DNA of 36,957 bases from Bacteroidaceae bacterium (GCA_024398495.1 JAKSJA010000017.1:1-36957), one strand, 5' to 3'. Numbered from the stretch's first letter, positions 8,185 to 15,834 are shown. The notes: generated by a model not told the origin, from the letters alone. Program-made: numbers and translations.

Positions 8185-8988
8185 ATGATATTGAAACGAT
8201 TGTTGTTTTTTGTTATGATGATTATTGTCTGCGGTGGTGCGTGGGCGCAGGTAGAGAGTGTCACCAAGGTTGGGGACACCCTGCACATTGGCAATATTTC
8301 CACGGTGAAACCGTACGAAACAGTTGGCGATGCTGTCTCTCCGTATGGATTGGAACAGACGGACTTCGGCAGTTTTGAGAATAAGGAGAGGATGCCACTG
8401 GATTCTGTCAGACCTATGGCGATGACGTATAGGTTTGAAGGACAGAAGCCGATGACGGCATTGGGCAGATGGAATGGCGGCTGGGTGACGGGAGCCAACA
8501 ATATCTATTTCACTCCATTGGTGGGCTATACGGCTACGGCGAATGTGCTGGCTGTGGAGAACATAGGCAGATGGGAGTTTATGGGTAATGCGGGACTACA
8601 GAAGTATGGCGGTATGGCGAATACTTTTACATTTGATGCCAGTGCCATGTACAGAATAAATAACAATGTGTCAGCAACGGTGTTTGGAAATTATCAGAGT
8701 CCCAGCTTCTGGAGTACCTACAAGGCACCTTCCGGATATCAGTATGGTGGGTATCTGTCTTTTGAAACAAACAACCACAAATGGGGTATCGATGTGGGGG
8801 CGCGCCATGTTTTCAACCCATGGAACGGTCAGCATGCGGTGATACCGATAGTGATGCCGTATTACAAGATAGGAAAGAACAAACTGGGTATAGACCTTGG
8901 TGGACTATTCAACAGAAACGGTGCTAATGATGGTCCTCCGATGTTTGTGCCGAAACCACGTCCGATGCCACCTGCGCCGAGAAGATGA
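8185..8988 (+). CDS. Exported beta-rich protein, unknown function
   Basis: This 267-residue protein has a clear signal peptide (about 1-22, ending AWAQ). The mature part alternates aromatic and glycine residues (for example GRWEFMGNAGLQKYGG and YGGYLSFETNN), typical of outer-membrane beta-barrel strands or a periplasmic beta protein, and ends in a Pro/Arg-rich tail (PKPRPMPPAPRR). It follows the DUF2461 gene by 21 nt and is probably cotranscribed. I do not recognise the family beyond a general Bacteroidales exported protein. Outer-membrane or periplasmic location is inferred from composition. Confidence 0.65.
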   Translation: MILKRLLFFVMMIIVCGGAWAQVESVTKVGDTLHIGNISTVKPYETVGDAVSPYGLEQTDFGSFENKERMPLDSVRPMAMTYRFEGQKPMTALGRWNGGWVTGANNIYFTPLVGYTATANVLAVENIGRWEFMGNAGLQKYGGMANTFTFDASAMYRINNNVSATVFGNYQSPSFWSTYKAPSGYQYGGYLSFETNNHKWGIDVGARHVFNPWNGQHAVIPIVMPYYKIGKNKLGIDLGGLFNRNGANDGPPMFVPKPRPMPPAPRR

Positions 8989-9012
8989 GAAGGAAAAGGG
9001 AGAAATAAGGGG

Positions 9013-9059
9013 CTCTAGAAAAGCTAGAAATTCTAGCAGCTCTAGAAAATCTAGAAAAT
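9013..9059. repeat. 9-bp CTAG-centred tandem repeat
   Basis: CTAG cores occur at 9015, 9024, 9033, 9042 and 9051, exactly 9 bp apart, with the consensus CTAGAAAAT. The array fills the spacer between the exported protein and the C_GCAxxG gene. A related array in the opposite orientation lies at 14068-14130. Confidence 0.85.
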
Positions 9060-9068
9060 AGATGATAG

Positions 9069-9572
9069 ATGATGAGTAAATATAGAAAAAAAGCAAGAGA
9101 TTTGTTTCTGCAGGGATTTAACTGTTCACAGGCTGTGTTCTGTGCGTTTGCTGATGACTATGATATTCCACGTGAACTGGCTCTGAAGCTGTCGGCATCT
9201 TTCGGCGGTGGAATCGGCCGTATGCGTGAGACATGCGGGGCTTTATGTGGTGCCTGCATGTTGGCTGGCTTGGAAAAAGGACAGACAAAGGCTGGTGACA
9301 ATAAGGCAAAGCAGGAAAACTACAAGTTGGTACAGGACTTTGCTGGAAAATTCAAGGCAAGGAACGGAAGTATAAGGTGCGGAGATTTGTTGAAAAATGC
9401 TGCCGCAAATGCCAATAACCCAGTACCGGAAGAGAGGACGGCAGAATACTATAAAGAAAGACCTTGTCTGAGGATGGTAGATACTGCTGTAGAAATTTTT
9501 GAGGATTATTTGAATAATTCAAAAATAAATCATTACTTTTGCATTCCGAAAAATAAAAGCCGTCTGTTTTGA
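9069..9572 (+). CDS. C_GCAxxG_C_C family putative redox protein
   Basis: This 167-residue protein contains NCSQAVFCAF (Cys19, Cys25), FGGGIGRMRETCGALCGACMLAG cut by its cysteines (Cys56, Cys60, Cys63), then Cys104 and Cys133. That is the cysteine pattern of the C_GCAxxG_C_C family, small proteins predicted to be redox-active or metal-binding and often associated with electron-transfer genes. Two ATGs (9069 and 9072) are both usable. The final 20 or so residues (NNSKINHYFCIPKNKS...) are encoded by DNA that doubles as the promoter of the next operon, and they look unlike the family core. Confidence 0.85.
   Translation: MMSKYRKKARDLFLQGFNCSQAVFCAFADDYDIPRELALKLSASFGGGIGRMRETCGALCGACMLAGLEKGQTKAGDNKAKQENYKLVQDFAGKFKARNGSIRCGDLLKNAAANANNPVPEERTAEYYKERPCLRMVDTAVEIFEDYLNNSKINHYFCIPKNKSRLF
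9509..9541 (+). promoter_or_regulatory. Promoter of the FKBP operon, inside the preceding gene
   Basis: TTTG at 9509-9512, 21 nt spacer, then TACTTTTG at 9534-9541 (TAnnTTTG). It lies within the 3' end of the C_GCAxxG gene. The predicted 5' UTR includes the hairpin at 9558-9577. Confidence 0.65.
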
Positions 9573-9577
9573 CGGCT
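9558..9577 (+). other. Hairpin across the C_GCAxxG stop codon
   Basis: AGCCGTC (9558-9564) pairs with GACGGCT (9571-9577), loop TGTTTT. The TGA stop (9570-9572) is inside it. There is no T-run after it, so it is either a weak terminator or a 5' UTR structure of the FKBP mRNA. Confidence 0.5.
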
Positions 9578-9603
9578 ATAAGTGGTAAGAATTATTAAAA
9601 AAT

Positions 9604-10212
9604 ATGGACAAGTTAAGTTATTCATTGGGAATAGGAATCGGTCAGCAGTTGCTTGACATGGGACTTAAGGACACTCTTGCTGTCAAAGATTTTAGTGATG
9701 CTATTGATGACGTACTGAAACAGCGACAGTTGAAGATAAGCAATCAGGATGCTCAGAAGATTGCAAACGACTTTTTCCAGAAACTGGAGCAAGAGCGTAA
9801 GGCAGCTATGGATGAGAAAGGTGCCAAGGCTAAGGAAGATGGCGAAAAATATCTGGAAGAAAATGCAAAGAAGGAGGGCGTGATAACATTGCCTTCCGGT
9901 CTTCAGTACAAGGTGATAAAGGAAGGTACAGGCAAACAGCCTAAGGCTACGGATAAAGTGGAATGTCATTATGAGGGCTTCCTCATTGACGGTACGGTGT
10001 TTGATTCCAGTATCCAACGCGGCCAGACTGCTACATTCCCTCTTCAGGGTGTCATAGCAGGATGGACAGAAGGTCTGCAGCTGATGAAGGAAGGTGCTAA
10101 ATACCGCTTCTTCATCCCTTATACTTTAGGTTATGGTGCGCAGGGTGCAGGAGGTATGATTCCACCTTATGCCGCATTGATTTTTGATGTTGTATTAATA
10201 AAAGTATTATAA
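9604..10212 (+). CDS. FKBP-type peptidyl-prolyl isomerase, cytoplasmic
   Basis: This 202-residue protein has an N-terminal helical FKBP_N-type dimerisation region (about 1-95, starting DKLSYSLGIGIGQQL) and a C-terminal FKBP domain (about 105-202) with VITLPSGLQYKVI, GTVFDSS, GWTEGLQLMKEGAKYRFFIP and the YG...IPPYAALIFDV ending typical of FkpA/Mip-like isomerases. There is no signal peptide, so it should act in the cytoplasm. It is the first of three consecutive FKBP genes, with spacers of 22 nt and 9 nt between them, and is probably their operon leader because the promoter lies about 60 nt upstream. Confidence 0.9.
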   Translation: MDKLSYSLGIGIGQQLLDMGLKDTLAVKDFSDAIDDVLKQRQLKISNQDAQKIANDFFQKLEQERKAAMDEKGAKAKEDGEKYLEENAKKEGVITLPSGLQYKVIKEGTGKQPKATDKVECHYEGFLIDGTVFDSSIQRGQTATFPLQGVIAGWTEGLQLMKEGAKYRFFIPYTLGYGAQGAGGMIPPYAALIFDVVLIKVL

Positions 10213-10234
10213 ACGAAATAATAAATTGACTATT

Positions 10235-11101
10235 ATGAAAAAGATTTTTGGTATTTTGGCTGTTGGAATGATGATTCTTTCATCATGTGGTAACAGTACT
10301 CCAAGTGCTGACCTTAAGAACAAGGTTGACACATTGAGTTATGTAATGGGTATGGCTAATACTCAGGGACTGGAACAGTATCTCATTGAACAGCTTGGTG
10401 TTGACTCTGCTTATATGGGTGATGTGATCAGAGGTATCCAGGATGCAGTAAATGCAGGTGACAGCAAGAAGCAGCAGGCTTACTTCGCTGGTTTGCAGAT
10501 TGGTAGCCAGATCAGCAATCAGATGTTCAAGGGTATCAACCATCAGCTTGCTGGCAAGGACTCTGTAGAAGTTCTCAATACTAATGACTTCATGTCTGGA
10601 TTCATTGCAAAGGTGAAAAAAGAAGAGACAAAACTTAATGTTGATTCTATGGCTCCGATGATTCAGACTATGATGGACGAGGTTAGAGCTACTTATCTGG
10701 AAAAGGACTTTGGCAAGAATAAGGTTGCTGGTGAAAAGTTCCTCAAAGATAATGGTAAGAAGGCTGGTGTCGTAACTCTTCCTTCAGGTGTTCAGTACAA
10801 GGTACTTAAGGCTGCTGATGGTGTTAAGCCTACTAAGGAACAGAGAGTTAAGGTTATGTATGAAGGCAAAACCATTGATGGTAAGGTGTTTGACTCTAAC
10901 TGGGACAAAGAAGCAACTACAATGGGTGTTGGTCAGGTAATCCCTGGTTTCAGCGAAGCTCTTCAGTTGATGCCTGTCGGTTCTATATGGGAAATCTATA
11001 TCCCTCAGGACAAGGCTTACGGTTCTAACAACGCTGGACAGATTGAACCATTCTCAACACTTATCTTCAAGGTAGAATTGAAGGAAATAGTAGAAGATTA
11101 A
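10235..11101 (+). CDS. FKBP-type peptidyl-prolyl isomerase, lipoprotein
   Basis: Starting at ATG 10235, the 288-residue protein opens with a lipoprotein signal (MKKIFGILAVGMMILSSCGN, lipobox LSSC with Cys18). An FKBP_N-like helical region with LSYVMGMANTQGLEQYL follows, then an FKBP domain in the last 110 residues (VVTLPSGVQYKVL, GKVFDSN, PGFSEALQLMPVGSIWEIYIP, STLIFKVEL). The lipobox predicts attachment to a membrane facing the periplasm or the surface. An in-frame TTG at 10226 is rejected as start because it would put residues before the signal peptide. Confidence 0.9.
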   Translation: MKKIFGILAVGMMILSSCGNSTPSADLKNKVDTLSYVMGMANTQGLEQYLIEQLGVDSAYMGDVIRGIQDAVNAGDSKKQQAYFAGLQIGSQISNQMFKGINHQLAGKDSVEVLNTNDFMSGFIAKVKKEETKLNVDSMAPMIQTMMDEVRATYLEKDFGKNKVAGEKFLKDNGKKAGVVTLPSGVQYKVLKAADGVKPTKEQRVKVMYEGKTIDGKVFDSNWDKEATTMGVGQVIPGFSEALQLMPVGSIWEIYIPQDKAYGSNNAGQIEPFSTLIFKVELKEIVED

Positions 11102-11110
11102 AGATAAATT

Positions 11111-11821
11111 ATGAAGAGATTCTTTTTCGTTCTTGGTATCGCGATATTGTCGGTATCTTCAGTTTCTGCTCAGTCGCTGAAAACAGAGACGGACTCAATG
11201 AGTTACTCTGCAGGAATGCTCGTAGGAGCACAGATGATGGATATGATTCGCATGAACATATTACCACAAGTAAAGGGAGACTTGAATAATATCTATGACG
11301 AAACGAAGTTTTTTGACGGTGTTAAGGCTGCTGTGGCTGACGATAACACTATCATCAACAAGGACAGTGCCATGCGCTATTTCCAGACAAAGATAACAGC
11401 AATAAAGACAGCTGAAAAGGAAAGGGCACAGGCTGAAGGAAAAGAATTCTTGGCAAAAAATGCAAAACAGAAGGGGGTGGTATCGCTCCCTTCCGGTTTG
11501 CAATATAAGATATTGACAAAAGGTACGGGAGCAATCCCTACCAAAGATGATCTGTGTACTGTAAAATATGAAGGAAAACTGTTGAATGGAAAGGTATTTG
11601 ATTCCAGTTATACCCGTAATCCTCAGACAACAGATTTCAAACCGTCACAAGTGATAAAAGGGTGGACAGAAGCCTTGACGATGATGCCTGTAGGCAGCAA
11701 GTGGCAACTGTTTATCCCTGAAAATCTTGCTTATGGTGAACGTGGGGCAGGTAATAATATCCCACCGTATAGTACATTGATTTTTGAAGTGGAATTGGTT
11801 TCAATAAAAAGTGGAAAATGA
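11111..11821 (+). CDS. FKBP-type peptidyl-prolyl isomerase, periplasmic
   Basis: This 236-residue protein has a cleavable signal peptide (about 1-20, VSSVSAQ) without a lipobox. The helical dimerisation region with MSYSAGMLVGAQMMD is followed by an FKBP domain (VVSLPSGLQYKIL, GKVFDSSY, KGWTEALTMMPVGSKWQLFIP, YGERGAGNNIPPYSTLIFEVEL). It is probably a soluble periplasmic folding factor. Its last codons overlap the start of the Lrp-type regulator by 4 nt (ATGA), so translation is likely coupled. Confidence 0.9.
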   Translation: MKRFFFVLGIAILSVSSVSAQSLKTETDSMSYSAGMLVGAQMMDMIRMNILPQVKGDLNNIYDETKFFDGVKAAVADDNTIINKDSAMRYFQTKITAIKTAEKERAQAEGKEFLAKNAKQKGVVSLPSGLQYKILTKGTGAIPTKDDLCTVKYEGKLLNGKVFDSSYTRNPQTTDFKPSQVIKGWTEALTMMPVGSKWQLFIPENLAYGERGAGNNIPPYSTLIFEVELVSIKSGK

Positions 11822-12339
11822 AACACGACAGTACAAATAACAATTTGAAAATAGACGAGTTGGATAAAGATATTCTCCGACAGTTGTCGAAGAGTGCACG
11901 TACACCGTTTAAGGATATTGCAGAAGTTTGCAATGTGTCCAGGGCTGCTGTTCATCAGCGCGTACAGCGTATGATAGATAATGGTGTCATCCTTGGCAGT
12001 ATGTTCATCATCAATCCGAAATCAGTAGGATACATGACTTGTACGTATATAGGTATTCAGCTTGAAAAAGGTAGTTTTCAAGAAGTCGTTGCAAAAGAAC
12101 TTGAAAAGATTCCTGAAATAGTGGAATGTCATTTCACTACCGGTCCTTATTCCATGTTGGTAAAACTCTATGCAAGAGATAATGAGCATCTGCTGCATGT
12201 ACTCCGTGAAAGGATCTATCAGATAGACGGTGTTGCTTCAACGGAAACACTTATCTCTCTGGAGCAGGACTTTATACGTGAAGTGCCTATCGAGTTCGAC
12301 GAAAAGGCAAGGAAGAGAAGAAAGAAAAAGAATGAATAA
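11818..12339 (+). CDS. Lrp/AsnC family transcriptional regulator
   Basis: This 173-residue protein has an AsnC-type winged helix-turn-helix (about 12-70: ELDKDILRQLSKSARTPF, then DIAEVCNVSRAAVHQRVQRM) and a C-terminal RAM/AsnC ligand-binding domain (about 75-155: CTYIGIQLEKG, EIVECHFTTGPYSMLVKLYARDN). Such proteins usually sense amino acids. It overlaps the FKBP gene by 4 nt and the dipeptidase fusion gene by 8 nt, so it may respond to peptide- or amino-acid-derived signals and control the peptidase gene. The tail is a Lys/Arg-rich stretch. Confidence 0.9.
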   Translation: MKHDSTNNNLKIDELDKDILRQLSKSARTPFKDIAEVCNVSRAAVHQRVQRMIDNGVILGSMFIINPKSVGYMTCTYIGIQLEKGSFQEVVAKELEKIPEIVECHFTTGPYSMLVKLYARDNEHLLHVLRERIYQIDGVASTETLISLEQDFIREVPIEFDEKARKRRKKKNE

Positions 12340-14044
12340 TTACAACTGGAAGGAAAGGATTGCTGATATCTGCAAGTCATTTCCCGAAAGTGCAAGATGT
12401 CCCGTTATCGGTATAACGGGCAACTTTGGAGATAAGGGATGCGAACTGGCTGTCGGATATTATAAATCTGTCATCAGAGCAGGGGGCATCCCTATTATCA
12501 TACCTCCTTCTGATGATAAGGATGTCATTATCAACACTCTTGACAAGATTGACGGACTTATCCTGAGTGGCGGTGGTGATGCGGACCCTCGTTATTTTGG
12601 AGAGGAACCGTCTCCTCTGCTTCATACTATAAGCAAGGAAAGAGATCTTCCTGAGATATTGACAATACAGTTGGCTTATCATAGACAGATTCCGATACTC
12701 GGTATATGCCGTGGCATTCAGATGATGGTATCTGTGCTTGGTGGCAGTATCCATCAGGATATTGGACATATAGAGGGTGTCCTGCAACATTCTCAGGAAC
12801 AAGAACGCGACAAGACGAGCCATAGTGTGAATTTGAAGAAGGACTCTATTCTTTACTCATTATATAATAAGGAGAAGATTGAAGTAAATTCATTCCACCA
12901 TCAGGCAGTAAAGGAAGTCGGTGACAAGTTTCGGATAATCGGAACATCATCTGACGGAGTGATTGAAGCTGTCGAAAGTACGGAACATAAACCTATGATA
13001 GGTGTACAATGGCATCCGGAATGTCTTGAAAGCGGTGCTCCTATTTTTAAATGGTTTGTGGAACAGGCAAGCCTTTTCCAACAAACAAAAGAAACACACA
13101 GACATATTCTTACCCTTGATTCCCATTGTGATACGCCGATGTTCTTCCCTCAAGGGATAGATTTCGGTAGCCGTGATTCCAAGATTCTTGTTGACTTGCA
13201 TAAGATGGATGAAGGACGACAGGATGCAACGATAATGGTGGCATATCTGCCACAGAATGGAGAGTATGGAAAAGAATATGCAGACTCTATCTTTGACAAG
13301 ATAGAAGACATACAGAAGAAAAACAGTGATTTCATCGGTATTGCACGTACATCAACAGAACTCTATATCAATAAGGCAGAAGGAAAGAAATCCATCATGC
13401 TCGGAATAGAAAATGGTAAGGCTCTGGAGGGTGACATTAACAATATAAAACATTTTGCGGACAGAGGAGTGGTTTATATTACTCTTTGCCATAATGGCGA
13501 CAATGATATCTGTGACAGTGCAAAAGGTGCAACAACGCATAATGGTATAAGTCGTTTCGGACAGGATGTCATCCGTGAGATGAACCGTCTGGGAATCATA
13601 GTAGATATATCGCATGCAAGTGAAAAGAGTTTTTATGATGCCCTTCGGATGAGCGAAACGCCTATTGTATGCAGTCATTCTTCATGCAGGGCACTCTGTG
13701 ACCATCCACGCAATCTTACTGATGACCAGATGAAGGCCTTGGCTGAGGCTGGTGGCGTGATGCAGATAACGGCCTATCATGGTTTCCTGAAGAAAGATGG
13801 GGAGGCAACGATAATGACTTTGCTGGAACATCTTGAACATGCCATAAAGATAATGGGAATAGACCATGTGGGACTCGGCACTGATTTTGATGGCGATGGT
13901 GGGATAAAGGGTCTTGCCAATTCATCAGAGTTGCTGAACTTTACTCGTCATCTATTGGCAAGGAGATATTCTCTTGAAGATATTGAAAAGATATGGGGAC
14001 GTAATTTCCTCCGTGTCATGGACGAAGTGCAGGCGAGAGTTTAG
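12332..14044 (+). CDS. Fusion: C26 glutamyl-GABA hydrolase-like + M19 membrane dipeptidase
   Basis: This 571-residue protein has two complete-looking enzyme domains. Residues 24-245 form a class I glutamine-amidotransferase-like (PuuD, peptidase C26) domain with nucleophile Cys126 in GICRGIQ and the His228/Glu230 pair in VQWHPE. Residues 258-571 form a renal-dipeptidase (M19) domain with the metal ligands H265-x-D267, Glu360 (GIENG), His428 (DISHAS), His449 (CSHSSCR) and Asp518 (GTDFDGDGG). The first domain would hydrolyse gamma-glutamyl bonds and the second dipeptides, so the protein may finish gamma-glutamyl peptide (glutathione-type) breakdown in one chain. No signal peptide is visible. 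The ATG at 12332 overlaps the Lrp stop by 8 nt; longer frames upstream are out-of-frame shadow of the regulator. Confidence 0.85.
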   Translation: MNNYNWKERIADICKSFPESARCPVIGITGNFGDKGCELAVGYYKSVIRAGGIPIIIPPSDDKDVIINTLDKIDGLILSGGGDADPRYFGEEPSPLLHTISKERDLPEILTIQLAYHRQIPILGICRGIQMMVSVLGGSIHQDIGHIEGVLQHSQEQERDKTSHSVNLKKDSILYSLYNKEKIEVNSFHHQAVKEVGDKFRIIGTSSDGVIEAVESTEHKPMIGVQWHPECLESGAPIFKWFVEQASLFQQTKETHRHILTLDSHCDTPMFFPQGIDFGSRDSKILVDLHKMDEGRQDATIMVAYLPQNGEYGKEYADSIFDKIEDIQKKNSDFIGIARTSTELYINKAEGKKSIMLGIENGKALEGDINNIKHFADRGVVYITLCHNGDNDICDSAKGATTHNGISRFGQDVIREMNRLGIIVDISHASEKSFYDALRMSETPIVCSHSSCRALCDHPRNLTDDQMKALAEAGGVMQITAYHGFLKKDGEATIMTLLEHLEHAIKIMGIDHVGLGTDFDGDGGIKGLANSSELLNFTRHLLARRYSLEDIEKIWGRNFLRVMDEVQARV

Positions 14045-14067
14045 CGGAATTAGTGGGATAGAGGGTT

Positions 14068-14130
14068 TTCTAAGTTTTCTGGGATTTCTTGGGGTTCTGG
14101 AGTTTCTAGGTTTTCTAGGGGTTCTGGAGA
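14068..14130. repeat. 9-bp TTCT-phased tandem repeat
   Basis: TTCT cores at 14068, 14077, 14086, 14095, 14104, 14113 and 14122 are all exactly 9 bp apart, with consensus TTTTCTAGG. This is the reverse complement type of the array at 9013-9059. It fills the spacer after the C26-M19 gene. A short unrelated frame through it (FLGFLGVLEFLGF) is only the repeat being read as protein. Confidence 0.85.
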
Positions 14131-14219
14131 AATTTCATCTATGTTGCAACTATTTTTCTACTTAGTACGTCTAATACACAGAACACGGTAATAACGATAA
14201 CCAAAATAAAAATTTAGAT

Positions 14220-14918
14220 ATGAAGAAATCAGTAATCATTTTATTTGTTGCTCTTTTGGGGTTCGGCAACTGCTTTGCAGAAGATGTGTTGGAGAAAAAC
14301 ATAAAACATGCTGTCATGCAGGTGGATAAGGTGGTAAACAAATCTGTCAAGAAGGCTATTGGAAAAGCTAATGACAGCATAGCCATGTCGATGAAATCAA
14401 TGGATTCCATTGCTAATGCCATTGATACCATTGCCATAGCAGAGGATGAGGAAGACACTGCTTATTCCGAACCTCCACAGTTAAATGTGGATATTCATGA
14501 TATTGTGGAACGAGAAGATATTTTGGTGATTGCGATTGTGTGTTTCAGCATTTTCATTGCTCCGTTTGTCTGTCTTATCGTATTGATATATCTCTTCTTT
14601 AAGTATAAAAGAAGGAAGGAAGAACAGCGTATTGAAATGATGCGCATTGGAGCAGCAAACAATCAGGAAATATCGAAATTTGTTAAGGATACTGTACCAG
14701 AGGAAGATGATAATGAACAGAAAGACAAAGGTATAAAACAGATGTGTCTTGGTGTTGGTCTTGGAATCTTCTTATTTATCATCTTGGGAAGATTCGGCGC
14801 TGCAATAGGTCTGTTGATATTCTGCATTGGTGCCGGTAAGTATCTCACTGGCAGAAAAAAGAAGAATAATCCAATGCAGCATAATGATGAGGATACAGAA
14901 AATAATCTAAATTCATAA
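14220..14918 (+). CDS. DUF6249-like membrane protein
   Basis: This 232-residue protein has a signal peptide (about 1-20, NCFAE) and a coiled, Lys/Met/Ser-rich region (about 25-80: AVMQVDKVVNKSVKKAIGK...). A transmembrane segment at about 100-124 (IAIVCFSIFIAPFVCLIVLIYLFF) precedes a YKRRKEEQRIEMMRIG cytoplasmic stretch, and further membrane segments lie at about 178-212. The YKRRKEEQRIEMMR region with following Gly-rich membrane helices matches DUF6249 domain proteins. It sits 16 nt upstream of an ECF sigma factor, so it may belong to the envelope stress unit. Confidence 0.65.
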   Translation: MKKSVIILFVALLGFGNCFAEDVLEKNIKHAVMQVDKVVNKSVKKAIGKANDSIAMSMKSMDSIANAIDTIAIAEDEEDTAYSEPPQLNVDIHDIVEREDILVIAIVCFSIFIAPFVCLIVLIYLFFKYKRRKEEQRIEMMRIGAANNQEISKFVKDTVPEEDDNEQKDKGIKQMCLGVGLGIFLFIILGRFGAAIGLLIFCIGAGKYLTGRKKKNNPMQHNDEDTENNLNS

Positions 14919-14934
14919 TTACATAAGGGGCGCA

Positions 14935-15438
14935 ATGTTTTTTGGCGGGAAGATTAGTTTCGAAAAAGTTGTCAGAGAGCATCAAGCGTCGGTGAGACGC
15001 CTGATGCTCACCCTTACGAAAGGTGACGATATGCTGAGTGATGACCTTGCACAAGAGGTCTTCATTAAAGCATATATGTCATGGAACACTTTCCGTGGTA
15101 TGTCAAGTATGAAGACATGGCTCTTCAGAATTGCATATAATGTGTTTTATGATTATACGAGAGCAACCCATACAGACATCGTAGCTTATGACAATGAATA
15201 TGAGCATGAACAACATGTATATAGAGACAATTCAGATAAGCTTTTTGATATTAACAATGCCATGCAAATGTTGTCATTATCAGAACGGTTGTGTGTGACT
15301 CTTGCTTTGATAGAAGGGGAAAAGATAAAGGATGTTGCAAGAATCACCAAGATGAATGAAAACACGGTGAAATCGCACATAAAAAGAGGAAAAGAGAAGT
15401 TGGCCACATATTTGAAAAAGAATGGATATGGAAAATAA
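14935..15438 (+). CDS. ECF-type RNA polymerase sigma factor
   Basis: This 167-residue protein has a region 2 (about 12-85: DDLAQEVFIKAYMSWNTFRG, MKTWLFRIAYNVFYDYTR) and a region 4 (about 105-160: LSLSERLCVTLALIEGEKIKDVARITKMNENTVKSHIKRGKEKL cut here into its helix-turn-helix parts). Both are standard for ECF sigma-70 factors. It overlaps the next gene by 17 nt, which encodes a small membrane protein, a typical sigma/anti-sigma arrangement. The 5' coding part contains an exceptionally strong inverted repeat at 14977-15009. Confidence 0.9.
   Translation: MFFGGKISFEKVVREHQASVRRLMLTLTKGDDMLSDDLAQEVFIKAYMSWNTFRGMSSMKTWLFRIAYNVFYDYTRATHTDIVAYDNEYEHEQHVYRDNSDKLFDINNAMQMLSLSERLCVTLALIEGEKIKDVARITKMNENTVKSHIKRGKEKLATYLKKNGYGK
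14977..15009 (+). other. 14-bp inverted repeat inside the sigma-factor gene
   Basis: The left arm is 14977-14990 and the right arm 14996-15009, with a 5-nt loop (GGTGA). Thirteen of 14 positions pair; only one A/C mismatch interrupts the stem (GAGCATCA-A-GCGTC). It lies in codons 15-25, early in the mRNA, where it could slow or regulate translation. Confidence 0.8.
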
Positions 15439-15781
15439 AAAGCATCAGAATAAGAAGTGTGTCAGCAATGATGACATGCTTGTCAGTCGTTTTTTGAAGG
15501 ATATACAACCTGTCAAGGAGGATGATGGATTTACGGAACGTGTAATGGAAAGAATCCCTTCACGCCGTATCGAATGGGATTCATTGCTTTTCATGGTATG
15601 TGTTGTCGTTATAATGATTGCGCTGATGTTTACCGTCGGCAAAGATATAATAGTACATCTGCAGAATTTCCATGGGACAAGTGTCGATCTTGGTTCTTTC
15701 TTTGCAGCAAAAAGTATCTATATCATGCTGATATGTCTTTTGATGTCTGGGGTGGCATATTATAATTTGTACGAAAATTAG
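15422..15781 (+). CDS. Small membrane protein, candidate anti-sigma factor (DUF5056-like)
   Basis: This 119-residue protein has a soluble N-terminus (about 1-50, containing DDMLVSRFLKDIQPVKEDDGFTERVMERIP cut at its conserved FTERVM core) and two transmembrane segments (about 52-72 and 95-113). The short FxxRVMxxIP motif followed by two membrane helices resembles Bacteroidales DUF5056-type proteins encoded after ECF sigma factors. The overlap with the sigma gene supports an anti-sigma role, but no classic zinc-binding anti-sigma motif is present. Start could be ATG 15422 or 15428. Confidence 0.6.
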   Translation: MDMENKKHQNKKCVSNDDMLVSRFLKDIQPVKEDDGFTERVMERIPSRRIEWDSLLFMVCVVVIMIALMFTVGKDIIVHLQNFHGTSVDLGSFFAAKSIYIMLICLLMSGVAYYNLYEN

Positions 15782-15834
15782 CGAATACCAATATTTATCT
15801 TTTTGAATCCGAAATAAATGAAATTTCTTGCGCT

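Noticed and set aside
13974-14165. Short plus-strand frame with FLGFLGVLEFLGF repeats
   Set aside because: It reads the 9-bp repeat array out of frame with the C26-M19 gene and has no promoter or family resemblance.
14158-14219. Promoter for the DUF6249-like gene
   Set aside because: Only partial matches to TAnnTTTG (for example TATTTTTC) are present; no convincing -33/-7 pair, though an ECF-type promoter cannot be judged by eye.
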